This document shows, in pieces, positions 9,134 through 18,234 of a stretch of DNA of 64,000 nt. This DNA is from CAVSNH01 sp963729275 (GTDB lineage Bacteria; Actinomycetota; Acidimicrobiia; Acidimicrobiales; RAAP-2). Positions within the stretch are counted from its first letter, which is position 1, and each line of letters begins with the position of its first letter. The translations under genes and the position numbers were made by a program. The notes under the pieces are model-generated. The model worked only from the letters and a program-made list of their open reading frames with translations. It was not told the DNA's origin and did no database searches. The stretch lies in assembly GCA_963729275.1 (NCBI GenBank), contig CAVSNH010000004.1, forward strand, positions 744,001 to 808,000, in the 5' to 3' direction.

Positions 9134-9439
9134 ATGGCGGGTTTTGTGCAGATCATGGAGTTTGAGACGTCCCGGATCGATGAGCTAGAGGGTTTGATGA
9201 AGAAGTTTCAGGAGATGCGCGGCGATTTGCTCCTTGCGTCTAAGGCCACGATCACTGAGGACCGGAACCGACCCGGTCATTACCTTGTCATTGTCGAGTT
9301 CGACACATATGAGGAAGCTATGAAGAACTCCGGCGATCCGGCTACGGGCGAATACGCCGAAAAGATCAACGCGTTGCTGACCGGAGAGCCGATCTTCCAT
9401 GACCTGGACGTGCGCACGGTCATGCATGTGCGGCGGTGA
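9134..9439 (+). CDS. Small ABM-like (dimeric alpha/beta-barrel) protein of unknown function
   Basis: The 101-residue protein starts at ATG 9134 with GGAG six bases upstream; the earlier in-frame TTG lacks a site. The pattern of FVQIMEFET, a long helix (IDELEGLMKKFQEMRG), HYLVIVEFDTYEEAM and a last strand FHDLDVRTV fits the ferredoxin-like barrel of antibiotic-monooxygenase-type proteins, which form dimers. No catalytic residues are evident. The gene is monocistronic. Similar proteins are common in actinobacteria, and the role is unknown. Confidence 0.7.
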   Translation: MAGFVQIMEFETSRIDELEGLMKKFQEMRGDLLLASKATITEDRNRPGHYLVIVEFDTYEEAMKNSGDPATGEYAEKINALLTGEPIFHDLDVRTVMHVRR

Positions 9440-9727
9440 CTTGATGTCGACAGCCGTTGGGGTCCGCTGACATCACCATCACCGGAACTGTGGTTTATGT
9501 GGACGGAGCCCCGGCATCCCGGCTCAGTTGCCGGGTCGGCGACTATGGCCCGACATGCGCAGGACACTCATGGTGGAGCCCAACCGAGGACGGTCCTCTG
9601 TAAGCGGGATTCCGTGGAGTGGAGCGCCCTGTGGGCTGGGCTCGAGGTGCTGGCCCGAGGCCAACTGAGGCCCTGTCAGGTTCATCCATCAAAGACGTCA
9701 TGAGTGCGCTGAGCCTGGTCAAGGGTG

Positions 9728-10522
9728 TCACTCTGAGCCCTCCGGCAGCAGGAGAACCGCTCCGAGTAGAAAGCAAAGCGCGCCCACGAACGTACCCAAG
9801 TTGGAGCGCTCGAGGTTTCGGAGCTGTCCCGTGGCCGGGACGACGTACGACGCAACCGCTGAGACTCCAAATGCGACCGAGCCCAGGAGGTTGAGGAGGG
9901 TGATCCACCACGAAACACTGCGAGGAGTCCACGCCGCCCATCCGTGGCACACCTCGGCCCAGGCCAGGCCGCTCGCTACGAGAAAGCAGACCGAACCGAC
10001 CGCGTCCGGGCGCCATACGTGCTGACGCGCGACCTGGGCACTTAGATCCGTACTGATGGCAACGGCAGTGCTCACGTTGAAGTACAGAGTGCCGATGAGT
10101 TGGATACCGCTGGCCCACCAGTCGATCTGGTGTGGATGGACGGATATCAATCGTCTCCATCCACGCCTCGAATCGCCTTCACTGACGTCCGCCGACTCCC
10201 AGTACTGGAGGAACCCGGCTGACGTGAAGAACAGCGACCCGACGAAGAAGGTGATGGAATCGAGCAGTCGCCCGGCGGTCTGGGCGAAGCCAGGTACCGC
10301 ACCGATGGCAAAGAGGGCCGAGCCGAAGGCAAAAAGAACGCCGATCCACCAACTCCGGGATCGGGGTGCCCACCAGGTGCTTCCGACTCGGCTCTTTCGC
10401 TGTCGCCGCGATTCCCACTTGACCAACAGCCCGCCTGAACGCCGGTACTCGACGAAGGTGACGAAAGGTCCGAGACCCCGCCTGTGGCCTGTTGCTGCTT
10501 CCGGACTCAAATGATTCCCCAT
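9728..10522 (-). CDS. Multi-pass membrane protein of unknown function, downstream of the CLC gene
   Basis: The 264-residue product has a basic N-terminus (about 50 residues), then about six hydrophobic segments. The piece ITFFVGSLFFTSAGFLQYWES is reminiscent of YrhK-like membrane domains, but I do not rely on it. It starts 33 bases after the CLC stop on the same strand, so the two are probably co-transcribed and may act together in ion or osmotic balance. Several Trp pairs (STWWAPR, DWWASG, SWWITL) sit at membrane edges. No known enzyme motif is present. Confidence 0.6.
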   Translation of the reverse strand: MGNHLSPEAATGHRRGLGPFVTFVEYRRSGGLLVKWESRRQRKSRVGSTWWAPRSRSWWIGVLFAFGSALFAIGAVPGFAQTAGRLLDSITFFVGSLFFTSAGFLQYWESADVSEGDSRRGWRRLISVHPHQIDWWASGIQLIGTLYFNVSTAVAISTDLSAQVARQHVWRPDAVGSVCFLVASGLAWAEVCHGWAAWTPRSVSWWITLLNLLGSVAFGVSAVASYVVPATGQLRNLERSNLGTFVGALCFLLGAVLLLPEGSE

Positions 10523-10555
10523 GCTGTGTGAAGCGCGGGCTTGCCCAGTCCGCCC

Positions 10556-11980
10556 TCAGCCAGCAGCCGACGTCGTCGTTTCTGAGGTTGCGCTGGTTGC
10601 CGCCCCCGCCGCCGGAGTGTTTCGGTCGCTCTTCTGCCATTCAAGGGTCGGCATCCAGGCAGTAGCCACGTAGGCCACGACCACGGCCACGATCACGACG
10701 GGAATCACCGCGATGCCGTCACTGGCGAGAAGGAGGGTAGCCAGCAAGGTGCCGGTCAACGGAAGCTTCAGCATTACCGTGGCCATCGCGCCGATTCCCA
10801 TGGCGACACCGGGGACCAGGCTCATGCCGGGAAGATGCGACATGGCGACACCGGCGGCCGCGCCAATGAACATCGAGGGGAAGACAGGGCCTCCCCGGAA
10901 GCTCGAGAGCGAAAGGCCGTAGGCGAGCGACTTACAGACGACCAGCAGGATAAGCGCTCCGATCGTCCATCCTCCTGCATGCAGAACCAAGGTGGGCAGT
11001 GCCGACTGACCGGAGAACAGCACCTCGGAGACTCCGCGTCCCGTCGCCTCGGAGAAGGCCACGGCGAGGCCGGCCACACCCAGTCCGATCAACGGCATCA
11101 GCACGAGCATGCGCCGCTCGACGATGGACTGAAGGCACAGCCCGATCAACCGGATCGCAGTGCCGAGGACGGTGGCCCCAAGGCCGATGGCGATAGCCCA
11201 CAGGAACATGACGCCGTTCGGGTGGCTGAAGGGTGGCAGGCCGGGAATGGAGAGCGAAAAGAGGCCGAATCCGGTCAGCGAATCGAGCCCGATGAAGATC
11301 AGAGTCCCGACACCAGCAGCCAAGAGCCCGGGGACGAGCACGACTCCAATCATCGGACCGCCGAGTCCGGACGCCTCCATCAGGAGGAAGGCGGCGAGGA
11401 GCGGTGACCCGAACAGCGTGCTGATGGCGGCGAAACTCCCTGCCGAGGCGATGACGATGGCGGCAGTTGGCGGCGCGTCCCGCTTGGCAAGGTGCACGGC
11501 CCACATGCCCAAGCCGCCGCCGATGGCGATCAGAGGTGCTTCCGGACCCAGGACAACCCCCAGGCTCAACGTGGCCAGCGAGGCCAGAAGGACCCCCGGC
11601 AGCTCGATCGCGGTGGGCGCCCCGCCGGCCTTGAAGCCCTCGGCCGGTTTGTGGCCGGCCGTCCCCGGAAGGTAGGTGATGATGCAGGCGACCAGTAGGC
11701 CGGCCAGGGCCAGGAGTGGGAGTGGCCACCACGCTGGCACCCCTTTGAACCCGATTTCCTTGGGCAGTGACGCGAACATCCACTGTTGTAAGAGGCTGAC
11801 CAGCTTGAGATAGCCGTAGGCCACGGCCGACACAGGGATCCCGACGAGTCCCGCCAGGATCAGCAGCTGCACATAGCTCCGTGACTTGACGAGGTCCAGC
11901 GGGTCTGGCGGGGGCGCAGCCTCTACCGGAGCCGACCGGTCCTCTGAACCTGAGGGAACCGAAGATCCGGCTGCGGTCAC
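10556..11980 (-). CDS. CLC-family chloride channel / H+-Cl- antiporter
   Basis: The roughly 475-residue protein carries the family hallmark LGVVLGPEAPLIAIGGGLG, in which the Glu of GPEAP (about residue 144) is the gating glutamate (E148 in E. coli ClcA). The C-terminal SSFRGGPVFPSMFIGAAAG stretch lines the ion path. CLC proteins move Cl- in exchange for H+ or as channels and form dimers. The start is a GTG at 11980 (GGGGG upstream) or 11995. The reading frame stays open much further upstream, but that DNA is the decayed gene at 11983-12820 and should not be included. The membrane protein at 10522 follows in the same operon. Confidence 0.87.
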   Translation of the reverse strand: MTAAGSSVPSGSEDRSAPVEAAPPPDPLDLVKSRSYVQLLILAGLVGIPVSAVAYGYLKLVSLLQQWMFASLPKEIGFKGVPAWWPLPLLALAGLLVACIITYLPGTAGHKPAEGFKAGGAPTAIELPGVLLASLATLSLGVVLGPEAPLIAIGGGLGMWAVHLAKRDAPPTAAIVIASAGSFAAISTLFGSPLLAAFLLMEASGLGGPMIGVVLVPGLLAAGVGTLIFIGLDSLTGFGLFSLSIPGLPPFSHPNGVMFLWAIAIGLGATVLGTAIRLIGLCLQSIVERRMLVLMPLIGLGVAGLAVAFSEATGRGVSEVLFSGQSALPTLVLHAGGWTIGALILLVVCKSLAYGLSLSSFRGGPVFPSMFIGAAAGVAMSHLPGMSLVPGVAMGIGAMATVMLKLPLTGTLLATLLLASDGIAVIPVVIVAVVVAYVATAWMPTLEWQKSDRNTPAAGAATSATSETTTSAAG

Positions 11981-11982
11981 GC

Positions 11983-12820
11983 TCAACCCCCGCACCTTGG
12001 TCTCGCCGCCTCCCACGTCACATCGTCCTCCTCCAAGGTGCGTCCGACGGTGAGTTTGGTACTCATCTTGATCGCCTCCACCGACCTCGTCGTACCGATT
12101 CGGATGACAGCGGCAAAGGCCACCAGGCCTTTGCCAGCGTAGAACAACGTGTGCGATGCCAGCATGAGAATGGCGACTCGGCTCAGAGCGAATTTCACAC
12201 GGATCGTCCGGGCAGCCCAGCCGGCATAGGCGACCACCATGGTCGCCACGACCACAGAAAGCGCTATGTAGAACGAGCACTTTCCCAGCGGTCGACGACC
12301 ATGGTGGCAATACCGAGGGCAATGCCCACTGCCAAACCCCATGTCAGGACGGTGCGAATGTGGACGCGGGCTGCGAGAACGCCGGTCGAATCTGAAGGGA
12401 GCCCGGGCCAGAGATGGCAAAGGCGAAAACCGCGTTCGGGTAGAAGCTGCCCGCCGTGAGCCCGGCGAGGGCCAGCAGGACAAATGCAAAGAGTGGTCCT
12501 GGCAGGAAGTGAACCTCCATCCCGTGAAGCGCATGCACTTTAAGATCGACCACTGCCGCCCAAAATCGCATTGCCGGAGGTGTGTGAACCAGAGTCAGTC
12601 TCCAATTGGTGAAGAGCAGCTTGACACCTTGGAACGGCATGGCGAAGCCACCACAAGCATGGCCAGCGGGCAAGAAGACCGAGCTGACTCAACGAGAGGG
12701 TTGCTGACTCCACCAACTCCTCGTCGCCGTCACGGATGCCACGGACGAGGGCGTCGGATCTGGGCGGCGACCACCTCACGGCGAGTCCAGAGGTTCTTGG
12801 CCCCAACAGGTCGATCACTG
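11983..12820 (-). pseudogene. Decayed copy of the SHOCT-linked six-helix membrane protein
   Basis: Translating across frames recovers, in order, pieces similar to the intact protein at 17266-18234: GIRDGDEELVESATLSLS, then GGFAMPFQGVKLLFTNWRL, then VHIRTVLTWGLAVGIALGIA, then AIKMSTKLTVG. Their intact partners are IRNSDDEAVEAV, FAMLFQGIRLLFTNWRL, HLRPILGWGFAIGVALGIA and AVKFSTRLLAG. The order of frames requires at least three frameshifts, so the gene is dead. It lies downstream of a SHOCT gene (12998), as the intact copy does (18231), so the SHOCT-membrane protein pair was probably duplicated as a unit. Its end overlaps the start of the CLC gene. Confidence 0.75.
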
Positions 12821-12997
12821 GCCACTTCGAGTTCCCGGCCAGGAACCTCGACGGGCTCCCCCGATGGGACCCCCCGCCCTTTCGCTCGAAGCAGCATTGA
12901 CGGCGTCAACGGCTGTGAATGGCGTCCCTGCCGTCGTGATTCGTAGCAAGAGCGGCGGGATTCACATCAGGATGACCCCCAGCCAGGGTCAGCCTTC

Positions 12998-13258
12998 CTA
13001 AGCCAGCAGCTTGGCCTTCTGCGCCTCGAACTCGGCTTCCGTGAGCGCACCCGAGTCCTTCAGCGCAGCCAGGCGGGTCAACTGCTCGATCGGGTCGGGC
13101 GGAGCCTGCGGTGCAGGTGCGTACTGCGGCTCGGGAGCGCCCTGCGCAGCCTGCGCCGCGGCTTGCTTGTTGGCCATATGACCACCGACGACTGCCGCGG
13201 TTCCCGCGATTGCCGTGGTACGAACGGCCATGCGCGCGATCGGTCGTCTTCTCATCAT
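12998..13258 (-). CDS. Small SHOCT-domain protein (first of three)
   Basis: This 86-residue protein starts at ATG 13258 with AGGAG eight bases upstream. A basic N-terminus with a weak hydrophobic stretch (AIAGTAAVVGG) leads into a Gln/Ala/Pro linker and the C-terminal SHOCT motif (LAALKDSGALTEAEFEAQKAKLL). SHOCT modules are short two-helix elements found at the ends of many bacterial proteins and are thought to mediate oligomerisation. It lies 55 bases downstream of DUF6325 on the same strand, a likely two-gene unit. Confidence 0.8.
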   Translation of the reverse strand: MMRRRPIARMAVRTTAIAGTAAVVGGHMANKQAAAQAAQGAPEPQYAPAPQAPPDPIEQLTRLAALKDSGALTEAEFEAQKAKLLA

Positions 13259-13313
13259 GCGCTGACTCCTGTCGTTGTGTGATCGGTCTGCCTGGTATTT
13301 CCCATTCGAGTAG

Positions 13314-13736
13314 TCAGACAGCTGGTGGCAGTGCCGCCAACGCCGGCTCGATGATCTCGTGCGGGACGCGAGCTCCGGCGAGGAGCACTCCGCCCGAATC
13401 TCGGACGGCCTGGGCGAACGGCGCTGCCCACAAGTCCTCCCAGAGGAGGAGGGCAGCCGACGAGTTGGGCTCCAACTGCGACGCCACGAACTCGATATCT
13501 GCAGGGCTGATGAGCCCGCCCACCTCACCGTCGAGGTCGCCGAAGCTGGCTGCCTCGTCCAGCTCGTCGATTTCGAAGGTCACCACACTTCCGTCGACAT
13601 CCTTACCGATGAAGATGAGGTCGAGAACCCGGATCGTCCCCGATTCGACGAGTCCGATCAGCTCGGGCGCGATCTCACCCGTGAACTTGTTGCCGGGAAA
13701 GGCAACGACGATGTATTCGACTGGTCCTATGGTCAT
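13314..13736 (-). CDS. DUF6325 family protein
   Basis: The 140-residue product begins GPVEYIVVAFPGN, then has IRVLDLIFIGKDVDGSV and an acidic centre, with the closing segment LLLWEDLWAAPFAQAVRDSGGVLLAGARVP; this is the DUF6325 pattern common in actinobacteria. The fold resembles tandem small alpha/beta domains related to DUF1269-type proteins, and the role is unknown. The start at 13736 fits the N-terminus of the family and follows GAGG; the longer frame is not needed. It forms a unit with the SHOCT gene, and a TCATCC-N5-GGGTGA element sits 56 bases upstream. Confidence 0.8.
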   Translation of the reverse strand: MTIGPVEYIVVAFPGNKFTGEIAPELIGLVESGTIRVLDLIFIGKDVDGSVVTFEIDELDEAASFGDLDGEVGGLISPADIEFVASQLEPNSSAALLLWEDLWAAPFAQAVRDSGGVLLAGARVPHEIIEPALAALPPAV

Positions 13737-13791
13737 CAGTTGTTCCTCATCTTCGGGTTTGCGCAGCTTATGGCTGGTTGCAGTCCCGTGC

Positions 13792-13808
13792 TCATCCGAA
13801 TCGGGTGA
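13792..13808. promoter_or_regulatory. TCANCC-N5-GGGTGA palindromic element, copy 2
   Basis: TCATCCGAATCGGGTGA, one mismatch between arms, ends 56 bases upstream of the DUF6325 start, a normal operator/promoter position. Confidence 0.5.
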
Positions 13809-13849
13809 TTCGTGCGGTCTCCGATTGTGCCTGATCAGAGTCCTGCCTT

Positions 13850-14040
13850 GACCACGATGCGACCATCGGGTGCCGTCCTCTTGAGGCGTCATAGCCCCGT
13901 TCGTTCTGATCGGCGTAGGTCTCGGCGAACGAACTGATGGATTTGTCGAACGACTTGCCCGATCCTAGGTAGGCGGCCATGGGGATCCGGTCGCCCGATT
14001 GGTCGTGCACCGGGAATTCACTGCCCCTCGCAGTTGCCAT
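13850..14040 (-). pseudogene. C-terminal remnant of a DUF2252 protein
   Basis: The frame reads HDQSGDRIPMAAYLGSGKSF, then DKSISSFAETYADQNERGYDA. This corresponds to the last 45 or so residues of DUF2252 proteins (usually 400 or more residues; often SGDR.A.AGYLG...FD.AI..FA..YADQNERDY). The rest of the gene is missing, and after YDA the frame runs into unrelated sequence. It is a leftover end of a deleted gene. Confidence 0.6.
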
Positions 14041-14074
14041 CCGGCCATCGTTGCCGACAGCGGAGGACAGCGAA

Positions 14075-14091
14075 TCAGCCCCTGAGGGTGA
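14075..14091. promoter_or_regulatory. TCANCC-N5-GGGTGA palindromic element, copy 3
   Basis: TCAGCCCCTGAGGGTGA lies between the DUF2252 remnant (minus strand, start-side end 35 bases away) and the channel-like gene (plus strand, 206 bases away). It may have served either. Confidence 0.45.
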
Positions 14092-14296
14092 CGAAGCTAG
14101 TCACCGATGGTGGAACAGTCAGTTGCGTACGACAATTCGCCGATTGTAAATTACCGGCTCGGGTTTCTGGGAGCGGCCTACGGGCGTGAGCGGTTCGATG
14201 CGGCCTTCGTCACCGGAGTCCTGGTACCCGGTCATGAGACCGACATGAGTCACCCGAAAGGAGCCGGTGGCGCCTGCGTCGGGACTCGGAGGTGGG

Positions 14297-14974
14297 ATGT
14301 CCATCAGCGAAGAAATGAGCATCGAGGGCATCCATGGTCAAGGAGAGAAGCGGTGGCCGATGGCCCTCGTGCTCCTCGTCGCGATGGCGCTTCCGTTCCT
14401 GCTTCCTCCGAAGTTCAGTCTGGGGCCGGTATGGATCGTTCCCGCCATCGAGGTGCTGCTTCTCCTAGCCCTCGTCCGAGCTGATCCCGGACGAATCGAT
14501 CGCCGGTCGACGCTCGTTCGGTCACTCTCGGTCGGACTCGTGGCCATTCTTGTGGTCGGCGCCGGTGCGGTCACCACTCGGCTCGTGGTCGATCTGATCA
14601 GAGGTGGGCCAGAGACCAATTCGCCAGGACAACTACTCCGAGTAGGTGCTCTCACGTGGGTCTATGTGATCATCACCTTTTCGTTCCTCTACTGGGAGCT
14701 CGATGGTAGGGGACCAGAGTCTCGTGCCCGTGCGGCACCTGACTACCCGGACTTCGCTTTTCCGGAGCACCTCAACCCCCACGTGGCGCGGCCGGGATGG
14801 AGACCTGAGTTCTTCGACTATTTGTATTTGGGCTTCACCAACGCGACGGCCTTCAGCCCTACCGATGTGATGCCACTTTCACGTTGGGCCAAGCTGGCAA
14901 TGGCCGTCCAGGCGACAGCATGCCTTGTCGTAATGGGCCTCGTCATCGCGAGAGCGGTCAACATCTTGAAATAG
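14297..14974 (+). CDS. Membrane protein with a two-helix ion-channel-like C-terminus lacking the K+ filter
   Basis: The 225-residue protein has about six hydrophobic segments. Its C-terminal part, FFDYLYLGFTNATAFSPTDV then MPLSRWAKLAMAVQATACLV, is laid out like the pore-helix and last helix of two-pore-type (Ion_trans_2) channels. The position of the TVGYGD filter is TAFSPTD instead, so potassium selectivity is not expected. The ATG at 14297 follows GGAGG; GTG at 14267 also has a site. An inverted repeat that may act as a terminator follows the stop. Similar proteins are widespread and uncharacterised; the channel link is inference from layout. Confidence 0.65.
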   Translation: MSISEEMSIEGIHGQGEKRWPMALVLLVAMALPFLLPPKFSLGPVWIVPAIEVLLLLALVRADPGRIDRRSTLVRSLSVGLVAILVVGAGAVTTRLVVDLIRGGPETNSPGQLLRVGALTWVYVIITFSFLYWELDGRGPESRARAAPDYPDFAFPEHLNPHVARPGWRPEFFDYLYLGFTNATAFSPTDVMPLSRWAKLAMAVQATACLVVMGLVIARAVNILK

Positions 14975-14998
14975 GTCCAACCGGCCGATCGCCAGATT

Positions 14999-15017
14999 GG
15001 CCCAATACGATTGGGCC
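14999..15017 (+). terminator. Hairpin GGCCCAA-N5-TTGGGCC
   Basis: A perfect 7-base stem with a 5-base loop sits 25 bases after the stop at 14974. There is no T-run behind it, so it is a weak or Rho-assisted terminator at best; an operator is the alternative. Confidence 0.4.
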
Positions 15018-15642
15018 GAGAGGCTCCCGACTCGTGGTGCTCAGCTCCCTACGCCGCCTGGTCCGCCGCCGCGTCGTCGTCGACCTCCCCCGGATTCATC
15101 CGGATGGACGCTACCGCCAATGACCTCGTGATCCGCGTGCTTCGTCACCAACGGCCTTCGTCAGCTGTCTGGTTCGTTCGAGGGCGCGGGCTCGCAGTGT
15201 ATTTCCTTGAGAATCTTTCATCCCGGTCGAACAACCAGTTCGATCCGATCGCCGTTGTAAGCGCCGTGGGGCACTAGGACCCTTACGTTCAGGATCGGAC
15301 TCTCACAGCCGTTGGATCGGCTCACGGGCACCCGGCCGTGGCGCTTACGGTATTTACTCCGTTCTTGACCGTTGTGAATGTTCTTCTTACCAACACGTAG
15401 TCCAATGGGCCGTACCTGCGACTGATAGGCAAGATCATTCGCACGTGACGATCGTTCGGGCGGACGATCAGGTTGCCACGTCTGGCCTTGGAATCGCCCT
15501 GTGTGCAAATTCTGGCTTGCCAGCCGCAATGGCCTGAGCGGGATTCGACGCTCCGCTGATGAGCGAGTCTCCGTTGCACATGACCAGCCTGTCCATATGG
15601 AGCCCACACGTTCTGGTGCCGCCACGTTCACCCGAAAGGAAG
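15018..15642. other. Intergenic region without recognisable features
   Basis: I see no gene, RNA or long repeat in these bases. Several short frames overlap on both strands without family resemblance. Confidence 0.4.
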
Positions 15643-15867
15643 ATGTTGCCGTCCGAGAAAATCGAAATCGTCATTCGCGGGAGGTTGAGTCCTGCTCTGC
15701 GCAAGGCCATGAAGGGGTTCGAAACAAGCTACTGCACTGATGGGCTCACTCATCTAGTGGGCGCCGTCCACGATCAGGAGTGGATCCATGACCTGTTCCA
15801 ACTTTTGCTCGACCTCAACGTTGAACTTGTATCCGTCAACCCAGTAGCAGATCCGGACATCGGCTAG
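15643..15867 (+). CDS. Small unknown protein, paralogue of the one at 29636-29848
   Basis: The 74-residue product starts at ATG 15643 after GAAAGGA. It shares with the product at 29848 the pattern KIEIVIRG-LSPAL--A--GFE, then DGLTHLVG-V-DQ, then DLNVELVSVNP. Two unlinked copies with conservation confined to this reading frame show it is a real gene. The predicted beta-alpha-beta-beta-alpha-beta order suggests a small ferredoxin-like/ACT-like fold. There is no signal peptide or catalytic motif. The gene stands alone between empty regions. Function is unknown. Confidence 0.7.
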   Translation: MLPSEKIEIVIRGRLSPALRKAMKGFETSYCTDGLTHLVGAVHDQEWIHDLFQLLLDLNVELVSVNPVADPDIG

Positions 15868-16385
15868 CCATACCGTCGCTGCCCGCCCTCTTCGTGGGGC
15901 TCGTCAAGTCATGGCGAGTCCCTACATCCTCCACTTCCGGCGTTGCCGTTCGATGTCGTCGGAGCTACTTGAGGACACGAGTTGCGGCCTCAGGGATCGA
16001 CGAACTGCTACGTGTTGAGACCGATGGAACGCCCGTAGGTCCGTCGCTCTGTCCGCCGGGGTACCCATGTCGGCCCAAATATCGTCGTTCTGAACGGCTC
16101 GCTGGGACCATTTCCCTTTTCGAAATCAAGTGCGCTCCGCGACTCCGCCCCGACAACATCCAGTCCATTACGGTTCTAGGCGTCATGCCTCCTGCGCCAG
16201 AACCCCAACCGGATGGACGCCAGCCGGCGGTCTGCGCTGTCCGTTTGGCCGGTATGAGGCAGGCCCCGCCTTTCTGGTCTCGGAGTTCCAAATCCCATGC
16301 GGCACCTCCTTGATAATCAGGAGCCGTCGGTGTCCGATGGCCGATCGGTGCGAGCATCGCGGCTTTGGCTTTTTTTCGCCCGAGC
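15868..16385. other. Intergenic region without recognisable features
   Basis: No gene is seen between the small protein gene and the converging DMT transporter end. Long frames here are chance frames in GC-rich DNA. Confidence 0.4.
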
Positions 16386-17269
16386 TCACGTCGTAAGGGT
16401 GGTCTTATCCGCGCCAGCCACGTCTTGGCCTCCGGCCGGGGCCTCGGCTCCGGCCAGCAATGCGATGCCGACGACAGCCACGGCGAGACCGACGAACGCC
16501 GAGCCGAGGTGTCCGCCGCTCGGACCCGAGAGCGTCTCCCCGTAAACGCTGATACCGAGGATGACGCTCGAGAAGAGCGTGACCGAATTGCTCGAAGCCA
16601 TGGCCGGAGCCAGCACGCCCGTCTTGAGGGCCGATTGCAGGAGCACGAATCCGGTGACGGCCGAGGCAATGAGAACGTAGGTCGACCACGTCGAGAGCAA
16701 TGCGGAAAGGCCGCCACCCAGTTGGGTGACGAATGTCTTGGTCACCGCCGCCTGGAGCCCAAGCCCAAGCCCGGCCGCCGAGCCAAAGGTCAGTGCTTTG
16801 GCTGCTCCTGAGAAACGGGAACCGACGGCGACGAGTAGGACGAGCAAGCCAAGGGTCATCGTGCACGCGATCCACCACTTGGAGGCGCTGGCATCGTCCG
16901 ATCCCCCCCGGGTTGCCCGGCCGAGAGGAAAAAGACGATGCCGACGAGCACAAGGAGGGCACCGGCCACCTCGCGCCGGCCGATGCGCTGCTGGGTAACC
17001 ACGATCCCCAAGGGAAGCGCGATGACCAGGCTCAACGCGCTGACCGACTGCACCACCACCAACGACGCACGGTCCAGGGCCGTGGCTTGGAGGACCCATC
17101 CGACGGCCTGCGCCCCGGCCCCGAACAACCACAAGGGCTGACGCAAGCTCTGGAGGAGGAAACGGGGATCATCCTCGGCGGCCTCGGTCTGCAGCGTGCC
17201 CCGCTGCTGGAAGACACTGCCGACGGCAAAGGCGAAGGCCGCAGCGAAGGCCAGCCCCGCGCCGGTCAA
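16386..17269 (-). pseudogene. DMT-family transporter, interrupted by one frameshift at a G7 run
   Basis: Two frames together give one roughly 294-residue membrane protein. The first half contains FAFAVGSVFQQRG and AVGWVLQATALDRASLVVVQ; the second contains TFGSAAGLGLGLQAAVTKTF and GISVYGETLSGPSG. This matches the ten-helix drug/metabolite exporter family and resembles the intact gene at 39789. The switch occurs at about 16905 in a run of seven G on the coding strand. The TTG start at 17269 overlaps the upstream stop as TTGA, so the gene sits in an operon with 17266-18234. It may be a sequencing or assembly error, a slippage-controlled gene, or true decay. Confidence 0.75.
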
Positions 17270-18234
17270 CCGCCCCGTCCCGGTCGAGGTGAGCCGGGCA
17301 GGTCGCCGGCCGAAGAGGTGTCCCGGGCCGAGACGGGCGGGGCCGAAGCATCCCGAGGTGACCCGGCCAACAGCCGGGTGCTGAATTTCACCGCCTTGGT
17401 GGCTGCCACCGCCCCCGTCTGGAGGGGGACGGCGATGATCAACATCAACAGGCCGACAACGAAGAGGTTGCCCGAGCCGAGGAGCACGATTCCGAACCTC
17501 CCCAGCAAGTAAGGCGGCGAGCAGACCACGGCGCTCATGGCCCCGCTGACCGCCGTAGTCGTGATCTGGTCCCGCCGCGAGCGCTCGGTCCGGATGCCGA
17601 CCATGGTGGCCGGGACTGTGACGTAGGTGATCATCATGAGCGCGGTCACGATGCCGAGGATGAGGGCGAACCAACCGCGGCCCCAGCGCGGACTGACCGT
17701 CGTGGCGATGCCAAGGGCCACACCGATAGCGAAACCCCAGCCGAGGATCGGCCGTAGGTGTCGCCGCGCCTGGGCAGCGGCCACGCGAAGTTCTTCGGCA
17801 CCGCTCGCACCGGAAACCGAGAACGCGAACACGCCGTTGAGGAAGTAGGCCGCCGCGGTCAGCGCGGCGATGGCGACAACGAGGGGGACAAGAACGGGAC
17901 CCCGCAACACGGTGAAGCTCTTGCCCTTGAGCAGGTGGATCTTGAGGTCGAGCATGGCGGCCCAGATCAGCATGGCCGGGAGGATCTGGATGAGAGTGAG
18001 ACGCCAGTTCGTGAAGAGGAGCCGGATCCCCTGGAACAGCATTGCGAATGCGCCCACCAAAAGACTGAGCGGCGCCATCAGCCGGTTCCGGCTGCTCAGG
18101 TCGACAAGGACGGCCTCGACCGCCTCGTCGTCACTGTTCCGGATGGCGGAAACGAGGCGGGACCACCGCCCGGTCATCTTTCCGTGCTCGCAAAGCACTC
18201 GCGGCTCGGCGACAGCGGCTGGCCGCACACTCAT
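17266..18234 (-). CDS. Six-helix membrane protein of unknown function, SHOCT-linked
   Basis: The 322-residue protein has a cytoplasmic-looking N-terminus, then about six hydrophobic segments, including LLFTNWRLTLIQILPAMLIW and ILGWGFAIGVALGIATTV. The tail is Ser/Asp/Pro-rich. No known domain is recognised. Its start overlaps the stop of the PLDc_N-SHOCT gene by ATGA, and its own stop overlaps the DMT start, so three genes are translationally coupled. A dead paralogue at 11983-12820 also follows a SHOCT gene, which suggests that SHOCT protein and membrane protein form a functional pair. Confidence 0.7.
   Translation of the reverse strand: MSVRPAAVAEPRVLCEHGKMTGRWSRLVSAIRNSDDEAVEAVLVDLSSRNRLMAPLSLLVGAFAMLFQGIRLLFTNWRLTLIQILPAMLIWAAMLDLKIHLLKGKSFTVLRGPVLVPLVVAIAALTAAAYFLNGVFAFSVSGASGAEELRVAAAQARRHLRPILGWGFAIGVALGIATTVSPRWGRGWFALILGIVTALMMITYVTVPATMVGIRTERSRRDQITTTAVSGAMSAVVCSPPYLLGRFGIVLLGSGNLFVVGLLMLIIAVPLQTGAVAATKAVKFSTRLLAGSPRDASAPPVSARDTSSAGDLPGSPRPGRGG

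Noticed and set aside
11981..12322. N-terminal extension of the CLC protein by over 100 residues
   Set aside because: The added sequence is a wrong frame of the decayed membrane gene and has no CLC similarity.
16856..17674. The whole 272-codon frame as one protein
   Set aside because: Its first 135 codons are antisense-like, out-of-frame reading of the neighbouring membrane gene; only the part after 17269 is the transporter's first half.
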